Assembly (NCBI GenBank): GCA_017437945.1
Contig: JAFRWP010000005.1
Span: forward strand, 62,001 to 126,000
From: Candidatus Saccharimonadota bacterium
GTDB lineage: Bacteria; Patescibacteriota; Saccharimonadia; Saccharimonadales; Saccharimonadaceae
Direction: 5' to 3'
Length of the DNA stretch: 64,000 nucleotides
The position numbers and the translations under genes were made by a program. Below are positions 9,701 to 17,952 of the stretch, one piece after another. Numbering within the stretch: the stretch's first letter is position 1; every line of letters starts with the position of its first letter. The notes beneath the pieces were generated by a model. That model did not search any database, had not been told where the DNA came from, and saw only the letters and a program-made list of their open reading frames with translations.

Positions 9701-10978
9701 AACCTTTCAAACTGGGATGTATCCAGCGTGAAAGGCATGAACAGTATGTTTACAGGCGCTGGCTATAGTGCTACTTCTTGGTCAATTGGTGATATTTCCG
9801 GTTGGGATGTGTCGAATGTGACAAATATGAGCGGGATGTTCAGTGATGCTGGCTACAGTGCGACTTCTTGGTCGATTGGCGACATCTCTGGTTGGGATGT
9901 ATCAAATGTAACAACTATGTACAATATGTTTGGCGGCGCCGGGCTTGGTGCTACTTCTTGGTCGATTGGTGATATTTCCGGTTGGGATGTGTCGAATGTG
10001 ACGGATATGGGCGAGATGTTTAGCAGCGTAGGCTATAACGTACCATCCTTCTCATTAGATCTTTCTGGCTGGAATACATCAAACGTAACTGATATGCGCA
10101 ATATGTTTAGCGGGCTTGGGCGTAATTCGACTTCTTTGACATTGAACGGTATTTCCGACTGGGACACTTCGAATGTGACAAATATGAGTTATATGTTCAG
10201 TAGAGCCGGTTACATGGCACCGAATTTTTCGATAGACCTTTCCGGTTGGGATGTGTCGAATGTGACGAATATGATTAGTATGTTTCAGGATGTCGGCTAT
10301 AATGCTACTTCCTGGACGGTAGGTGATCTTTCCGGCTGGGACACGTCGAGCGTAACTAGCATGTATTCCATGTTTACTAGAGCTGGCAACTCGGCGACTT
10401 CCTGGACGGTAGGCAATCTTTCAGGCTGGAATACATCAAATGTAACTAATATGAGCAGCATGTTTGATAACGCTGGCATAGTAGCCACACTGTGGTCGAT
10501 TGGTGATATTTCCGGTTGGGATGTATCGAATGTGACGAATATGAATAGTATGTTTCAGAATGCCGGCTATAGCGCTACTTCCTGGACGGTAGGTGATCTT
10601 TCTGGCTGGGATACATCAAAGGTGACGAATATGAGTAGGATGTTCGAGTATGCTGGCTATAGCGCAACAAGTTTCTCATTAAATCTTTCAGATTGGAATA
10701 CTTCGAAGGTGACAGACATGTCTGGAATGTTCAGGGGTACTGGCCGTAATTCGACGAATTTCTCATTGGATCTTTCCGGCTGGGACACGTCGAGCGTAAC
10801 AAATATGTTTGGAATGCTGAACGACGGCACTGGATACAATGCGACGGCGTGGAATGTTATAATTCCAGCTACAAATGGCAATGGTATAGCCAATACGACG
10901 ACCAAGATGTACGGTAAGACTACTTCCATATTGGCTTCTCCGATTTCGGGCAAGACATTTACGCTCGCGACGCCGTAA
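6677..10978 (+). CDS. Giant surface protein A: vWA domain plus about 27 DUF285/BspA-type repeats
   Basis: This 1433-residue protein starts at GTG 6677. A basic N-terminus and hydrophobic stretch ending near VLAADD form a Sec signal. A von Willebrand A domain follows, with the MIDAS motif D108-N-S-G-S112, GGSTNY and LFLTDGFPNE. Next are an EF-hand-like loop at D294 (DANKDGELNISDV) and a Listeria-Bacteroides-type segment (VTYEANEPSGC...YSFKGWQI). About 27 tandem repeats of some 30 residues built around SGWDVSNVTNMSSMF (DUF285, known from BspA-like surface proteins) fill residues 590-1395. No LPXTG motif or C-terminal membrane segment is visible; the end is FTLATP, as in the paralogue. It probably acts in adhesion to a host cell or matrix; that role is inferred. 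Confidence 0.88.
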   Translation: MSVFGIFHKNKRQISFRTHRKLFVAMFLFVILGATAVVLNVLAADDVPVPSVETSSQHSNFANNEPGSWKITKSAEWTGFGKARVTFKVESVAKYANNSQFDVVLVMDNSGSMSGSKLAQAKTDAIDLTNTLLSDSQNRVALVTFETNAVIKSGLTNDKNKMTSLIDNISAGGSTNYYAGLLMAEDVLDGYVKQDNRELILLFLTDGFPNEQTPNEIAQYNTLKATYPYMTINGIQYEMGDEILQPIIEVSDNQYIASMESLNNVLFEAVMAPYAYDDFVITDFIDNDYWTLSDANKDGELNISDVVQDISASIGRFGEEITYNFPDTGVGEQIQWNLSELFHSGHTATLTIDLDLKEQYLGVLDEIILFPTNTHETIVSSLKDTPDEEIDSSLTPKLRSGYEVTYEANEPSGCTIPDNMVPEGSKYVVYSTVEISDTVLFCPGYSFKGWQIVDDGVVRINEDYFRMPAKDVILKAIWTKPDISKSMDGDVYIKATATFNTGSSVKSSINHLAALAGTTNASIEAFEKADSLSSSVDVNDGAYIISSIDSMVPIYAWYDNGTVYYYTDAEIIYLNEYAGFMFEGMESLSRITGAEEWNTSKTTNMESMFRSTGFDATSFSIDASGWDVSNVTTMSQMFQQSGYYSTSWSIGDISGWDVSNVTNAYNMFYRAGASASEFMLDLSSWDVSSIQNMLGMFHEAGRKATRWSIGDISGWDVSNVTNMGNLFSYAGGEAAVWSIGDISGWDVSNVTNMSCIFQYAGAKTANWSVGDLSDWDVSNVKNMSSMFNGTGYYASSWSVGDLSGWDVSNATNTFSMFSGAGHNASSWSVGDLSGWDVSNVTNMSSMFNGAGHNALTWSVGDLSGWDVSKVTNMKSTFNNAGYSATDFSIDLSGWNVSSVTDMSNMFNYAGYKATTWSVGDISDWDVSKVTTMYYMFNEAGHNATSFSLDLSSWDTSSVTTMFDAFSSAGYSATSWSIGDISGWDVSNVTTMYNMFGSAGRNATSWTVGNLSNWDVSSVKGMNSMFTGAGYSATSWSIGDISGWDVSNVTNMSGMFSDAGYSATSWSIGDISGWDVSNVTTMYNMFGGAGLGATSWSIGDISGWDVSNVTDMGEMFSSVGYNVPSFSLDLSGWNTSNVTDMRNMFSGLGRNSTSLTLNGISDWDTSNVTNMSYMFSRAGYMAPNFSIDLSGWDVSNVTNMISMFQDVGYNATSWTVGDLSGWDTSSVTSMYSMFTRAGNSATSWTVGNLSGWNTSNVTNMSSMFDNAGIVATLWSIGDISGWDVSNVTNMNSMFQNAGYSATSWTVGDLSGWDTSKVTNMSRMFEYAGYSATSFSLNLSDWNTSKVTDMSGMFRGTGRNSTNFSLDLSGWDTSSVTNMFGMLNDGTGYNATAWNVIIPATNGNGIANTTTKMYGKTTSILASPISGKTFTLATP

Positions 10979-10991
10979 AAGTTTAGTTGAT

Positions 10992-11020
10992 TTGACAGGG
11001 AAGTGAAAGCGTGATAGACT
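10992..11020 (+). promoter_or_regulatory. Promoter of tRNA-Glu(TTC)
   Basis: TTGACA (10992-10997), 17-base spacer, TAGACT (11015-11020). The tRNA begins 11 bases after the -10. Confidence 0.75.
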
Positions 11021-11030
11021 GAATTGTACT

Positions 11031-11106
11031 GGTCACGTCGTCTAGTGGTTAGGACTCCAGGTTTTCATCCTGGCAATCGTGGGTTCGATTCCCACCGTGA
11101 TCACCA
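11031..11106 (+). tRNA. tRNA-Glu (anticodon TTC), CCA encoded
   Basis: Acceptor GGTCACG (11031-11037) pairs with CGTGATC (11096-11102). The anticodon arm is CCAGG-TTTTCAT-CCTGG, giving anticodon TTC for GAA codons. The T arm GTGGG-TTCGATT-CCCAC is intact, and the 3' end ACCA is encoded. The first bases of the D arm (GTCTAGTGG) match the second tRNA-Glu gene in the window at 43541. Confidence 0.97.
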
Positions 11107-11120
11107 ATTTGAAGTTGGAA

Positions 11121-11146
11121 ATACCCGTTCGCGCGGGTATTTTTTT
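11121..11146 (+). terminator. Terminator after tRNA-Glu(TTC)
   Basis: Stem ATACCCG (11121-11127) with CGGGTAT (11134-11140), followed by six T. Confidence 0.85.
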
Positions 11147-11165
11147 GTATTTTTATGATAAAGCA

Positions 11166-11194
11166 TTGACATTTTGAGTAAAGTGTGTTATAAT
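11166..11194 (+). promoter_or_regulatory. Perfect consensus sigma-70 promoter of candidate ncRNA
   Basis: TTGACA (11166-11171) and TATAAT (11189-11194) are separated by exactly 17 bases. Initiation is expected near 11201. No ORF of useful size follows, so the product is probably an RNA. Confidence 0.88.
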
Positions 11195-11200
11195 TAAATA

Positions 11201-11410
11201 TGTTGCTGAGTAAAGGGGGCAGAGCGACTAAACAGATCTACTACGCGGCATACGCGTGGAGAAAAGCAGTCGTAGAACCCTTTGCTGGCATGTAAATATA
11301 CATACCATTAATTGCGAATTGCGCCCCGAGCGGCGCCCCTGATTTAATCTTTGAGTTCGCATTAATGGCTAACTTTTATTCAAGGCGCCCCTAGCGGGCG
11401 CCTTTTCCTT
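11201..11410 (+). ncRNA. Candidate structured RNA of about 205 nt, family not recognised
   Basis: Bases between a perfect promoter and a strong terminator fold well by eye. The 5' domain has AAAGGG (11212-11217) with CCCTTT (11278-11283), GCGACT (11224-11229) with AGTCGT (11268-11273), and hairpin CTACGCG-GCATA-CGCGTGG (11241-11259). The 3' domain has CCATTAAT-TGCGAA (11305-11318) with TTCGCATTAATGG (11356-11368), enclosing GCGCC (11321-11325) with GGCGC (11332-11336). The last helix is the terminator. I looked for SRP RNA, tmRNA and RNase P signatures (the GGAAGG SRP loop, a tRNA-like 3' end, GAGGAAAGTCC) and saw none. Size and promoter strength would suit a housekeeping RNA such as 6S, but this is inference. 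Confidence 0.75.
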
Positions 11411-11411
11411 T
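11382..11411 (+). terminator. Terminator of candidate ncRNA
   Basis: Nine-pair stem AAGGCGCCC (11382-11390), loop CTAGC, GGGCGCCTT (11396-11404), then TTCCTTTT. Confidence 0.88.
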
Positions 11412-11422
11412 TGCCTGGCAGC

Positions 11423-11451
11423 TTGATTTTTGGTGCTGCTTATGCTTAAAT
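11423..11451 (+). promoter_or_regulatory. Promoter of surface protein gene B
   Basis: TTGATT (11423-11428), 17-base spacer, TTAAAT (11446-11451), extended TGC. It is the same promoter as that of gene A with one spacer change. Confidence 0.65.
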
Positions 11452-11613
11452 TAGGGCAGTGGATTGTGGAAAATAAAAACTAAAAAACTTTAAAAACAGA
11501 GAGAAAAAGTTAAGGTGTCGGTTTTTGGCATTTTCCACAAAAATAAACGTCAGATTAGTTTTCATACTCATCGCAAGCTTTTTGTTGCGATGTTTTTGTT
11601 TGTGATTCTCGGC
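11423..11613 (+). repeat. 191-bp near-identical 5' block, copy 2
   Basis: This is the counterpart of 6585-6775 with 3 mismatches, covering promoter, leader and signal-peptide codons of surface protein B. Confidence 0.8.
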
Positions 11614-14600
11614 ATTGCTGGCGCAGTGACTTTTATCTTTAATGCCTTGGCCGCCGATGATGTGCCAGTACCATCTGTGGAGATTAGCTCTCAGCATAGC
11701 AACTTTGCCAATAATGAACCAGGCTCCTGGAAGATTACGAAATCTGCAAAATGGACAGGCTTTGGTAAGGCCAGAATTACGTTTGAGGTAGAGTCGGTAG
11801 CCAAATACGATAGCCCTAAAAGCCTTGATGTTTTAATGGTGATAGATAATTCTGGTTCAATGAGCGGAGATAAGATGGGGCAGGTAATAACCGATGCAAT
11901 CGATTTAACGAATTCTTTACTTTCTGATCAGAATAATAGGATGGCGTTAGTTACTTTTAACTCAAGTGCAACGGTATTGTCCGATTTCACTAATAATAGA
12001 TCATCAATAGTTGACATGATTGATAGCCTTGACGTCGCCGGAGCTACGAATTATAACCAGGGTTTTATTAAAGCTCTTGAGGTTCTAGACGGGTATGAGA
12101 AACAGGATGATCGGGGATTGGTGATTCTGTTCTTGACGGATGGTTTTCCAAATGAGGAGACTATGAATGAAGTTGCACAATACCAGACCATCAAAACCTT
12201 ATACCCTTACGCGATTGTGAATGGCATTCAATACGAAATGGGCGAAGATATTCTTGAGCCAATCATTCGCGTATCGGATAATCAATACATTGCCAATATG
12301 GATTCTCTAAATAATGTTTTATTTGAGGCGACTATCATTCCGTATATTTATGACGAATTCGTGATCACGGACTATATAGATACGGCCTACTGGCAATTGC
12401 CGGAAAATGCCAGCAGTGTTATTGCGAAGGCGAGTGCTGGCGTAGTAACAGTGGATACTACTAATCAAACTGTGACTTGGGATATGAGCGGGAGATATCT
12501 TTCGGGTGCCGTGCAGACCATGACGATAGACATAGAACTGAATGCCACCACATTGGCTACTATCAACAACAATCTTGGCGAGGCTGTTTTTCTTCCTACT
12601 AATACTCATGAAACTATTACTTCGGAGATTAAAGATACACCTGACGAAGACGTATACAGCGAATTGACGCCAATATTAAAATCCTCCTACGACGTTATCT
12701 ATGATGCCAATGCGCCAAGTGGTTGTGAGCCGACTGGGGTAGTTCCAGCTACTACGGCGCATACGGTATTCACGACAGTAGAGATTTCCGACAATGTACT
12801 CTCTTGTTCTGGATACATCTTTAAAGGATGGCAAATTGGTACTGATGGTGTTTCTACTATAAATGAAGATTTCTTTAGGATGCCAGGAAAAGATGTGCAT
12901 ATTGGGGCAATTTGGGCTAAACCAAGTATATCGAAGTCGATGGATGGAGAAATGCATATTAGGGCAACGGCTAAATTTGATATTGGTCAGAATGTAAATA
13001 CGAAGCTGAAGAAACTTTCAGAGCAGTCGGGCGCGGCAAATAGTACGGAAAATACGACCATTACGGCCATAGAAAGGGCGAATACGTTATCTGCGACGGT
13101 TGATACTGACGATAGCGCCTATATTATCTCGGCTCCCGATTCCATGTTGCCAATTTATGCTTGGTACGATGGAGGAGTGATTTATTACTATACTGAAACG
13201 GAAGAGATTTATCTTAACACAGATGCTAGGTATATGTTTATGAATATGATGGCTCTAGCTTCAATAACTGGTACTGATGAATGGATTACGAAAAATACGA
13301 CAAATATGACCCAGATGTTCTATAGGACGGGATATAGCGCTTCGAGCTTCGAGCTAGACTTGTCTGGTTGGGATACGTCAAGCGTAACAAATATGTATGG
13401 CATGTTCTATTCTGCGGGATATGGAGCTACGAATTGGACAGTGGGGGATTTGTCTAACTGGGATACATCAAAAGTGACAGATATGAACAATATGTTCCAA
13501 TATGCCGGCTATAGTGCCAGTACTTTCGATATTAGCTGTGTTTCTGGTTGGAATACGTCGAGTGTGACGGATATGGGCCACATGTTTATGTATGCAGGTC
13601 ATAGCGCTTCGAGCTTCGAGCTAGATTTATCCAGCTGGGACACATCAAAAGTGACGAATATGAGCAGCATGTTCTCTGTTGCGGGCCATAGCGCTACGAG
13701 TTTCAGGCTAGACTTGGCTAATTGGAATACGTCGAGTGTGACGGATATGAGTCACATGTTTTATAGTGCGGGATTTAGCGCTTCGAGCTTCGAGCTAGAC
13801 TTGGCTAATTGGAATACGTCGAGTGTGACGGATATGAGCAGCATGTTTTCTTCTGCAGGTTTTAGTGCTAGCACTTTCGATATTAGTCATGTTTCTGATT
13901 GGAACACGTCAAAAGTGACAGATATGAATAGTATGTTCTACTATGCGGGCCATAACGCTACGACCTGGTCGATAGGAGATTTATCCAACTGGGACACATC
14001 GAAGGTGACGAGTATGGAATGGATGTTTCGTGAAGCTGGCTATAGTGCTACAAGTTTCGAGCTAGATTTGTCTAATTGGGATACATCGAATGTAACGAAT
14101 ATGAGCTCCATGTTCAATTATACGGGGTATAGAGCTACAACCTGGTCGATAGGGGATCTGTCCGACTGGAATACGTCAAAAGTGTTACATATGAGTTATA
14201 TGTTCCAGTGCGCGGGATATTGGACTACAACTTGGTCGGTAGGAGATTTGTCTGGTTGGAATACGTCGAATGTAATTGGTATGGATTATATGTTTGCAGG
14301 TACTGGATATAAAGCCACGACCTGGTCAATCGGGAATCTGTCTAGCTGGAATGTATCGAAAGTGACAAATGTGAGCTATATGTTCTCCAGTGCGGGCTAT
14401 AGCGCTACGAGTTTCGAGCTAGATTTGTCCAACTGGGATACGTCTAAAGTTACAAATATGAGCGGTATGTTCTCCGAAGCGGGCCATAATGCCACCACCT
14501 GGTCAGTCGGGAATCTATCTAGCTGGAATACTTCAAATGTGACAGATATGAACAATATGTTCGCTCAGGCGGGCTATAGCGCCAGCACTTTCGATATTGG

Positions 14601-15342
14601 TCATGTTTCCAGTTGGAACGTATCGAGTGTGACAGATATGACCCAGATGTTCTATTATGCGGGCTATAGTGCTACAACTTGGTCAGTAGGAGATTTGTCC
14701 GGCTGGAATACTTCGAACGTGACGAATATGCGACAGATGTTCTATTATGCGGGCTATAGCGCTACGAGTTTCGAGCTAGATTTGTCCAGCTGGAATACTT
14801 CTAACGTGACAAATATGGGCAGTTTGTTCTCTCAGGCAGGTCGTAGCTCTACAACTTGGTCTGTAGGAGATTTATCCAATTGGGATACATCAAAAGTGAC
14901 GAGTATGAGCGGTATGTTCGAAGCAGCGGGCTATAATGTCAGCACTTTCGATGTTAGCTATGTTTCCAATTGGAATACGTCGAAAGTGACGAGCATGAGT
15001 AGTATGTTCCGTTCTGCGGGGTATAATGCTACAACTTGGTCGGTAGGAGATTTATCTAATTGGGATACTTCGAACGTGACGAGAATGCAAATGATGTTCT
15101 ATTTTGCGGGTTACAATGCTAGTGCGTTCGAGCTAGATTTGTCTAATTGGAATACGTCGAAAGTGACGAGTATGAGCGATGTATTCTACTATGCGGGAAG
15201 TAACGCTACGACTTGGTCGGTTATTATCCCGCAAACCAATGGTAATGGCATCGCTAATACGACAGATAGAATGTATGGTTCTACTACTTCCAGATACGCA
15301 ACACCGTTATCTGGCCGAAGCTTTACGTTGGCGACGCCGTAG
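11515..15342 (+). CDS. Giant surface protein B: vWA domain plus about 22 DUF285/BspA-type repeats
   Basis: This 1275-residue paralogue of surface protein A has the same architecture: Sec signal ending near ALAADD, vWA domain with MIDAS D111-N-S-G-S, LFLTDGFPNEE, a segment with DANAPSGC and YIFKGWQI, then about 22 DUF285 repeats built around SNWDTSKVTNMSSMF. It differs in using NTS/DTS rather than DVS in most repeats and in having SASSFELDLS-type linkers. The EF-hand-like loop of protein A is replaced by an Ala/Thr-rich stretch. Both proteins end with GNGIANTT, a short gap and FTLATP, and neither shows a sorting signal. The start is GTG 11515. Adhesive function is inferred. Confidence 0.88.
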   Translation: MSVFGIFHKNKRQISFHTHRKLFVAMFLFVILGIAGAVTFIFNALAADDVPVPSVEISSQHSNFANNEPGSWKITKSAKWTGFGKARITFEVESVAKYDSPKSLDVLMVIDNSGSMSGDKMGQVITDAIDLTNSLLSDQNNRMALVTFNSSATVLSDFTNNRSSIVDMIDSLDVAGATNYNQGFIKALEVLDGYEKQDDRGLVILFLTDGFPNEETMNEVAQYQTIKTLYPYAIVNGIQYEMGEDILEPIIRVSDNQYIANMDSLNNVLFEATIIPYIYDEFVITDYIDTAYWQLPENASSVIAKASAGVVTVDTTNQTVTWDMSGRYLSGAVQTMTIDIELNATTLATINNNLGEAVFLPTNTHETITSEIKDTPDEDVYSELTPILKSSYDVIYDANAPSGCEPTGVVPATTAHTVFTTVEISDNVLSCSGYIFKGWQIGTDGVSTINEDFFRMPGKDVHIGAIWAKPSISKSMDGEMHIRATAKFDIGQNVNTKLKKLSEQSGAANSTENTTITAIERANTLSATVDTDDSAYIISAPDSMLPIYAWYDGGVIYYYTETEEIYLNTDARYMFMNMMALASITGTDEWITKNTTNMTQMFYRTGYSASSFELDLSGWDTSSVTNMYGMFYSAGYGATNWTVGDLSNWDTSKVTDMNNMFQYAGYSASTFDISCVSGWNTSSVTDMGHMFMYAGHSASSFELDLSSWDTSKVTNMSSMFSVAGHSATSFRLDLANWNTSSVTDMSHMFYSAGFSASSFELDLANWNTSSVTDMSSMFSSAGFSASTFDISHVSDWNTSKVTDMNSMFYYAGHNATTWSIGDLSNWDTSKVTSMEWMFREAGYSATSFELDLSNWDTSNVTNMSSMFNYTGYRATTWSIGDLSDWNTSKVLHMSYMFQCAGYWTTTWSVGDLSGWNTSNVIGMDYMFAGTGYKATTWSIGNLSSWNVSKVTNVSYMFSSAGYSATSFELDLSNWDTSKVTNMSGMFSEAGHNATTWSVGNLSSWNTSNVTDMNNMFAQAGYSASTFDIGHVSSWNVSSVTDMTQMFYYAGYSATTWSVGDLSGWNTSNVTNMRQMFYYAGYSATSFELDLSSWNTSNVTNMGSLFSQAGRSSTTWSVGDLSNWDTSKVTSMSGMFEAAGYNVSTFDVSYVSNWNTSKVTSMSSMFRSAGYNATTWSVGDLSNWDTSNVTRMQMMFYFAGYNASAFELDLSNWNTSKVTSMSDVFYYAGSNATTWSVIIPQTNGNGIANTTDRMYGSTTSRYATPLSGRSFTLATP

Positions 15343-15399
15343 AGAAGAGCTGGGAACATTATTGGGTGGCGTTTTCGTGTTTATGCTTTTCCTTTCTGA

Positions 15400-15408
15400 T
15401 GCTATAAT
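15400..15408 (+). promoter_or_regulatory. Extended -10 promoter of pyk, leaderless
   Basis: TGC-TATAAT at 15400-15408. The pyk ATG follows after 7 bases (15416), with no Shine-Dalgarno sequence. Confidence 0.6.
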
Positions 15409-15415
15409 TTAAGAT

Positions 15416-16849
15416 ATGAGCAAACTATTTAAACGTACAAAAATTCTTGCGACGGTTGGTCCGTCGGTCTTTGGGGAAGAGAAACTCAAAGAAATGGTGT
15501 ACGCAGGCGTAAATGGCTTCCGTCTGAACTTCAGCCACGGTACTTACGACGAGCGTGACGAACAGATTAGAATAATCCGTAAATATGCAGCCGAGCGTGG
15601 GAAATCGGTGGCGATTGTGCAGGATTTGCAAGGGCCAAAAATTCGTCTTGGTGACATTCAGAATAATCATTATGATGTCAAAACTGGCGATGAGCTAATC
15701 TTGGATTATGCCTGCGAAGAGCACAAGGGGGACAATGTTTTGCCGGTGCAATACAACTTGGCAGAGAAGGTAAAAGTTGGCGAGCCAGTATTATTGTTTG
15801 ATGGCAAAGTTGAGGGCACGACGACTGAAATTGTTTCGCCAACCGCGATTAAGATTAAAGTCGAGAACGACGGCTACGTGATGAGTCGTAAGGGTATTAA
15901 TTTGCCAGATACCGATATGGGTGGCGATATTATTACCGAAAAAGATCTTGCAGATATCGAATTTGGCGCTAGCCGCGATTTTGATTTCGTGGCAATGAGC
16001 TTCATTCAGAGTGCAGAAGATATCGAGAAGCTTCGCCAGATTATGGTTTCGCATGGCTCAACGGCGCAGATTATTGCGAAGATTGAAACCAAGAAAGCCG
16101 TTCAGGATGATGCGACGATGGAAGCGATCGTCAAGGCTACCGATGGTATCATGGTGGCGCGTGGCGACCTCGCCTACGAGGCGGGTGCGGAGATCGTGCC
16201 AATTGTGCAACGCAAGCTAATCTCGCTTTGCCGCCAGTATTCTAAGCTCGTGATTGTAGCAACGCAGATGATGAGCTCGATGGTCGATAATCCTCGTCCA
16301 ACTCGTGCGGAAGTTTCCGACGTGGCAACGGCGGTACTACTTGGTGCAGATGCCGTGATGCTTTCCGATGAGACTGCGAACGGTAAATACCCGATTGAGA
16401 CCGTCAAAGAAATGAAGAAAGTTATCCTTTACACGCAGGATCATTCTGAAATATTGCCACTCGGTAAAGAGACGGTTGGCAACTTTAAGAACTATGACGC
16501 AATTTCGCGCGCAGTTGTGAGCTTAGCTGAGCAGATTAACGCGGATTTGATTGTCGCCGCGACAAAGAGCGGTGCGACCGCAGAAGCCATTGCGGCTCAG
16601 CGTCCAAATATGCCAATGATATCTGTCACGAGCAGCCCACGTGTGGCAGGCCAATTAGCGTTAACTTATGCGAACTCTGCTTTTGTACGTGAATATGATG
16701 AAAACTATGCCATTGATGCTGTTCAGGATTTGAAGCTTCAGGGCTATCTTAAGACGCCGGAAGGGAAGGATTATCTCACAGCTGTAATCGTATCGGGCTT
16801 GCGTGATGCGGCGGGTGGTACGAACCAAATTCAAATTCGCAGGATTTAA
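15416..16849 (+). CDS. pyk: Pyruvate kinase
   Basis: Pyruvate kinase converts phosphoenolpyruvate and ADP to pyruvate and ATP. The 477-residue cytosolic enzyme has the standard TIM barrel with TKILATVGPS near the N-terminus (KRTKILATVGPS), NFSHG, DLQGPKIRLG, the IIAKIETKKAV catalytic Lys region, MVARGDL and an ATQMMSSM helix. The allosteric C-domain is present (VSLAEQINADLIVAATKSGATA). It precedes pgk by 25 bases, forming a lower-glycolysis pair. Confidence 0.97.
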   Translation: MSKLFKRTKILATVGPSVFGEEKLKEMVYAGVNGFRLNFSHGTYDERDEQIRIIRKYAAERGKSVAIVQDLQGPKIRLGDIQNNHYDVKTGDELILDYACEEHKGDNVLPVQYNLAEKVKVGEPVLLFDGKVEGTTTEIVSPTAIKIKVENDGYVMSRKGINLPDTDMGGDIITEKDLADIEFGASRDFDFVAMSFIQSAEDIEKLRQIMVSHGSTAQIIAKIETKKAVQDDATMEAIVKATDGIMVARGDLAYEAGAEIVPIVQRKLISLCRQYSKLVIVATQMMSSMVDNPRPTRAEVSDVATAVLLGADAVMLSDETANGKYPIETVKEMKKVILYTQDHSEILPLGKETVGNFKNYDAISRAVVSLAEQINADLIVAATKSGATAEAIAAQRPNMPMISVTSSPRVAGQLALTYANSAFVREYDENYAIDAVQDLKLQGYLKTPEGKDYLTAVIVSGLRDAAGGTNQIQIRRI

Positions 16850-16874
16850 TAAAAGGGTAAAAATAGGAGGCAAT

Positions 16875-17948
16875 ATGGCATTCAGGAAGAAAACCATAGA
16901 GGATGTCAACGTAGAAGGGAAGGTGGTCCTGGTACGCGTAGATTACAACGTGCCAATGAAGGACGGCCAAGTCGCGGAAGATATGCGTATCCGTGCGAGC
17001 CTTCCAACGTTGGATTATTTGTTAAATAACGGCGCAAAGAAAGTTATTTTGATTTCGCATCTCGGTCGTCCAGACGGGGAAGTGAAGCCGGAGTTTTCGC
17101 TTGCGCCAGTAGCAGAGAAGCTCGCAGAGCTTCTTCCAGAACGTGAAGTAAATTTTGTCGACGAAACGGTTGGCGACAAGGTCAAAGAGGCGGTAGAGAA
17201 TATGCCGGAAGGCAGCATCTTGATGCTTGAGAATTTGCGCTTTTCGCCAGAAGAGGAAGCCGACTCCGATGATTTTGCGCGTGCGATTGTTGAATCGACG
17301 GGTGCAGAAATGTTTGTCCAGGATGGCTTTGCGGTTATTCACCGTGCGCACGCTTCTACGGACGCGATTGCGCGCCTTTTGCCGGGTGTAGCAGGCTATC
17401 TCGTAGAGAAAGAGGTTTCGAGCCTTGAAGGTGTAATGGTAGAGCCAGGACATCCGCTGCTCGTGATTATCGGCGGCGCGAAAGTTGAAGATAAGACTCC
17501 AATGATTGAGAAATTCTTACCAATCGCCGACCAGATAGCAGTTGGCGGTAAGATTGCGGCCGATGGTTATACTTCAGATGATCCAAAGATTTACGTCGCT
17601 GATAAGTTTATTGAAAATGAAGAAGGTGCCAAGCTGGATATCGACGAAGATTGCGCGGCGAAGATTGTTGAGATGATCAATGATGCCAAGACTATTATCT
17701 GGAACGGTACACTCGGTATGGTAGAAGATCCACGCTATGCCAATAGTTCATTGGCAATTGCAATGGAGATGGGCATTAGTGATGCCACAACGATTGTTGG
17801 TGGCGGTGATACGACCGGTTTCGTAGAGACCGTATTGGCTGAGAACCCTGATTTGAACTTTACGTTAGTTTCAACTGGCGGCGGTGCAAGCCTCGAGCTT
17901 CTATCTGGCAAAAAATTGCCTGGCCTCGAAGTACTAAGGAATAGTTAA
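16875..17948 (+). CDS. pgk: Phosphoglycerate kinase, short form
   Basis: This enzyme interconverts 1,3-bisphosphoglycerate plus ADP and 3-phosphoglycerate plus ATP. ATG 16875 has a strong AGGAGG site; an upstream extension from 16803 overlaps pyk and is unlikely. Motifs include VRVDYNVPM, SHLGRPDGE, MLENLRF, IGGAKVEDK, WNGTLGMVE (usually WNGPMGVFE) and VGGGDTTGFV. At 357 residues it is about 35-40 shorter than typical PGKs, and the missing part falls between GGAKVEDK and WNGTLG. Confidence 0.95.
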   Translation: MAFRKKTIEDVNVEGKVVLVRVDYNVPMKDGQVAEDMRIRASLPTLDYLLNNGAKKVILISHLGRPDGEVKPEFSLAPVAEKLAELLPEREVNFVDETVGDKVKEAVENMPEGSILMLENLRFSPEEEADSDDFARAIVESTGAEMFVQDGFAVIHRAHASTDAIARLLPGVAGYLVEKEVSSLEGVMVEPGHPLLVIIGGAKVEDKTPMIEKFLPIADQIAVGGKIAADGYTSDDPKIYVADKFIENEEGAKLDIDEDCAAKIVEMINDAKTIIWNGTLGMVEDPRYANSSLAIAMEMGISDATTIVGGGDTTGFVETVLAENPDLNFTLVSTGGGASLELLSGKKLPGLEVLRNS

Positions 17949-17952
17949 CACA

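Noticed and set aside
9052-10953. Minus-strand frames of 63-114 codons opposite the surface protein repeats
   Set aside because: They are mirror images of the DUF285 repeats; repeated codons on one strand automatically create repeated open frames on the other.
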